Shown one piece after another: positions 62,038 through 64,000 of a DNA stretch of 64,000 nt (position 1 is its first letter; each line of letters opens with the position of its first letter). A model generated the notes under the pieces. The model was not told the origin of the DNA, did no database searches, and worked only from the letters and a program-made list of their open reading frames with translations. Where the stretch lies: the NCBI GenBank assembly GCA_000437435.1, contig FR899629.1, forward strand, positions 98,076-162,075, given 5' to 3'. The translations under genes and the position numbers were made by a program. Source of the DNA: Clostridium sp. CAG:768. GTDB taxonomy: Bacteria > Cyanobacteriota > Vampirovibrionia > Gastranaerophilales > Gastranaerophilaceae.

Positions 62038-62865
62038 ATGGCAATTAGAAAAATAAACCCTACATCTCCAGGCCAAAGAGGGATGACAAAAAGTGATTAT
62101 CAAGAAATCACTTGCACAACTCCTGAAAAATCATTGTTAAAATCATTGAAAAAAACAGCAGGAAGAAATAATACAGGTAGAATTACATGTCGTCACAAAG
62201 GCGGCGGTGTAAAAAGAACATACCGTATCATAGATTTCAAACGTGAAAAATTTGGCGTACCAGCAACAGTAAAAACTATTGAATACGATCCAAACAGAAA
62301 CGTTAGAATTTCATTAGTATTCTACGCAGATGGTGAAAAAAGATATATTTTAACACCAGAAGGACTAAACGTAGGCGATGTAATTGTAAGCGGTCCTGAA
62401 ACTCCTGTACAAACAGGTAACGCACTTCCGCTTGAATTAATTCCGTTAGGTACAATAGTTCATAACATTGAACTTACACCTGGTCGTGGCGGCGTTATGG
62501 TAAGATCTGCAGGTAATGCAGCTCAAGTTATGGCTAAAGAAGGTAACTACGTTACAATCAAACTTCCATCATCAGAAATGAGAATGGTAAGAAAAGAATG
62601 TATGGCTACAATCGGTACTTTAGGTAATGCAGAATTCAAAAACTTATCTATCGGTAAAGCTGGTAGAAAACGTTACTTAGGTATCAGACCAACAGTACGT
62701 GGTGTTACAATGAACCCTTGCGATCACCCACACGGTGGTGGTGAAGGTAAAACAGGTCCAGGCGGACACCCAAAAACACCTTGGGGTAAACCAGCTCTTG
62801 GTCATAAGACTAGAAAATCAGGAAAAGCTTCTGATAAACTAATCGTTAGAAGAAGAAAAAAATAA
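62038..62865 (+). CDS. rplB: 50S ribosomal protein L2
   Basis: 275 residues: GRNNTGRITCRHKGGGVKRT, GRGGVMVRSAGNAAQVMAKE, MNPCDHPHGGGEGKTGPGGH with the peptidyl-transferase-centre His region intact. AAAGGAG ribosome site. Confidence 0.98.
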   Translation: MAIRKINPTSPGQRGMTKSDYQEITCTTPEKSLLKSLKKTAGRNNTGRITCRHKGGGVKRTYRIIDFKREKFGVPATVKTIEYDPNRNVRISLVFYADGEKRYILTPEGLNVGDVIVSGPETPVQTGNALPLELIPLGTIVHNIELTPGRGGVMVRSAGNAAQVMAKEGNYVTIKLPSSEMRMVRKECMATIGTLGNAEFKNLSIGKAGRKRYLGIRPTVRGVTMNPCDHPHGGGEGKTGPGGHPKTPWGKPALGHKTRKSGKASDKLIVRRRKK

Positions 62866-62881
62866 GAAATAACTAATAAAT

Positions 62882-62911
62882 AGGCAATGGGGCTTAATGC
62901 CCCAGAGGCCT
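62882..62911 (+). promoter_or_regulatory. nested hairpin between rplB and rpsS
   Basis: TGGGGC (62888-62893) and GCCCCA (62899-62904) form a 6-bp stem with loop TTAAT. An outer AGGC/GCCT pair (62882-62885, 62908-62911) encloses it. Unusually GC-rich for this genome and without a T-run. Confidence 0.5.
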
Positions 62912-62936
62912 TTGAACCAATAAGGAGAAAATATTA

Positions 62937-63218
62937 ATGGCACGTTCATTAAAAAAAGGTCCATATGTAGAAGAAGCTCTACAAAATAAAATCGCAAAAA
63001 TGAATGCAAACTCTGAGAAAAAAGTTATAAAAACTTGGTCAAGAGCATCCATGATTGTACCTGATATGTTAGGACACACAATCGCGGTTCACAACGGAAA
63101 AACTCATGTACCTGTTTATGTAACAGAACAAATGATCGGACACAAATTAGGTGAGTTTGCACCAACAAGATTATTCAAAGGACACGCAGGCTCTGACAAG
63201 ACTGCTAAACGTAAGTAA
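62937..63218 (+). CDS. rpsS: 30S ribosomal protein S19
   Basis: 93 residues: MARSLKKGPYVEEALQNKI, TWSRASMIVPDMLGHTIAVH, MIGHKLGEFAPTRLFKGHAG. AAGGAG ribosome site. Confidence 0.98.
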   Translation: MARSLKKGPYVEEALQNKIAKMNANSEKKVIKTWSRASMIVPDMLGHTIAVHNGKTHVPVYVTEQMIGHKLGEFAPTRLFKGHAGSDKTAKRK

Positions 63219-63247
63219 CGCAATTAAAAGAATAAGGAAATAAAAAA

Positions 63248-63583
63248 ATGGAAGCTAAAGCAAGACAAACAGATATTAAAATGACAGCTAGAAAACTTCG
63301 TAGAGTAATCAACGAAGTAAGAGGAAAATCTGTCGTTGAAGCTCAAGATATGTTGCGTTTTATGCCTTATTTTGCCGCTAGAGTTGTTGAAAAGAACTTA
63401 AAAGCAGCAGTTGCAAATGCACAAGAAAAATATGGCGTAGGTGCTGAATCTTTAAAGGTTTCTGAAATCTTTGCAGATGAAAGCGTTACATATAAAAGAG
63501 CAAGAACAAGAGCGCAAGGTCGTATGTATAAAAGACTAAAACGCACTTCTCACTTAACATTAAAAGTTAGTGATATCAAGTAG
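63248..63583 (+). CDS. rplV: 50S ribosomal protein L22
   Basis: 111 residues: IKMTARKLRRVINEVRGKSV, RFMPYFAARVVEKNLKAAVA, and YKRARTRAQGRMYKRLKRTS, the conserved hairpin lining the exit tunnel. Confidence 0.97.
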   Translation: MEAKARQTDIKMTARKLRRVINEVRGKSVVEAQDMLRFMPYFAARVVEKNLKAAVANAQEKYGVGAESLKVSEIFADESVTYKRARTRAQGRMYKRLKRTSHLTLKVSDIK

Positions 63584-63607
63584 TAGTAATAACAAAAGGT
63601 AAATAAA

Positions 63608-64000
63608 ATGGGACAAAAAACACATCCAAAAGGATTTAGAATCGGCATAATTCAACCTTGGGTAAGCACATGGTTTGCTAAGGTAAAAGATTATGGTGCA
63701 TTCGTAGCAGAAGACGCTAAAATAAGAAAATTTATTAAGAAAAAACTTTATGCTGCAGGTGTTTCTAAGATTTTAATCGCTAGAAAAGCCCAAAACACAA
63801 CAGTAACTGTTGTAACAGCAAAACCTGGTATTGTTGTTGGCCGTGGTGGTCAAGGTATTGAAGACTTGAAAAAAGAAGTATCTAAATACATCGGCAAACC
63901 TGTAATCATCAACGTTGTAGAAGTTGCAAGAATTGATGCAGATGCACAACTTGTAGCAGAAGCAATTGCTCAACAATTAGAAAAACGTGTAGCTTTCAGA
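63608..64000 (+). CDS. rpsC: 30S ribosomal protein S3, cut by the window edge
   Basis: First 131 codons: MGQKTHPKGFRIGIIQPWVS, then the KH domain GIVVGRGGQGIEDLKKEV. The C-terminal domain lies outside the window. AAAGGT precedes the ATG at 63608 by 7 nt. Confidence 0.96.
   Translation, partial: MGQKTHPKGFRIGIIQPWVSTWFAKVKDYGAFVAEDAKIRKFIKKKLYAAGVSKILIARKAQNTTVTVVTAKPGIVVGRGGQGIEDLKKEVSKYIGKPVIINVVEVARIDADAQLVAEAIAQQLEKRVAFR

Noticed and set aside
1..64000. CRISPR arrays, IS elements, prophage, tRNA or rRNA genes
   Set aside because: No spaced direct repeats, transposase or integrase frames, phage structural genes or RNA gene signatures were found by reading.

Overview
The window looks like chromosome from a gut 'Candidatus Gastranaerophilales' bacterium (Vampirovibrionia/Melainabacteria, the non-photosynthetic sisters of Cyanobacteria). 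This is an inference. The DNA is AT-rich. Prepilins carry the KxFTLAEVLITLGxIGxVAA start and the C-terminal 'DINGxxxPNxxGxD' signature I associate with that group. atpD-atpC form a separate pair as in Cyanobacteria. The cell is diderm (AsmA-like protein, secretin, heptosyltransferase-like enzyme) and probably anaerobic (rubrerythrin).

Layout. 1-9 kb: aroQ, a degenerate PAS/histidine-kinase protein, an orphan MalK-type ATPase, rubrerythrin and a 1484-residue AsmA-like protein. 9-16 kb: a prepilin locus, then on the minus strand fliE-fliF-X-fliH-flhA-yidD, where X sits in the fliG position. 16-31 kb: dCMP deaminase, glycosyltransferase, a PurH with altered active-site motifs, coiled-coil and Gly/Ala-rich proteins of unknown function, an S1-domain protein, valS, a second prepilin locus, fabI, and a coiled-coil protein with a hydrophobic core. 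31-38 kb: a TPS-type adhesin with an Asp-Thr-Asp repeat and a C-terminal PilZ domain, a flippase, rimO, and a prepilin divergent from a small HTH gene across a 28-bp perfect palindrome. 38-45 kb: type IV pilus genes pilP-like, secretin, pilB, pilC. 45-57 kb: kinase, atpDC, chromate-transporter pair, a fourth prepilin locus, comM, a GT9 enzyme, and an operon of NUDIX regulator, secG, tcdA, SDR and HD genes. 57-64 kb: a lytic-transglycosylase-like protein, minCDE, and the S10 ribosomal operon, which runs off the edge.

Main observation. Three of the four prepilin genes carry a run of exactly ten C or G between a well-placed Shine-Dalgarno/ATG and the prepilin signature. In all three the run leaves the ATG one base out of frame; 8 or 11 bases would restore an uninterrupted prepilin. 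All three have sigma-70-like promoters. This suggests phase-variable pilins feeding the type IV pilus encoded in the same window, unless homopolymer miscalling explains it. One locus also has an internal promoter placed exactly for a leaderless start beyond the tract, and four other genes share that leaderless architecture.

No tRNA, rRNA, CRISPR array, IS element or prophage was recognised. No stretch longer than about 300 bases lacks a gene. The longest gaps are 983-1230 (AT-rich, nothing clear), 59534-59773 (terminator plus S10 promoter), 44892-45122 (pilus promoter), 60092-60310 (GC-richer, probably structured RNA), 22698-22912 (terminator) and 34049-34246 (nothing clear beyond the adhesin ribosome site).
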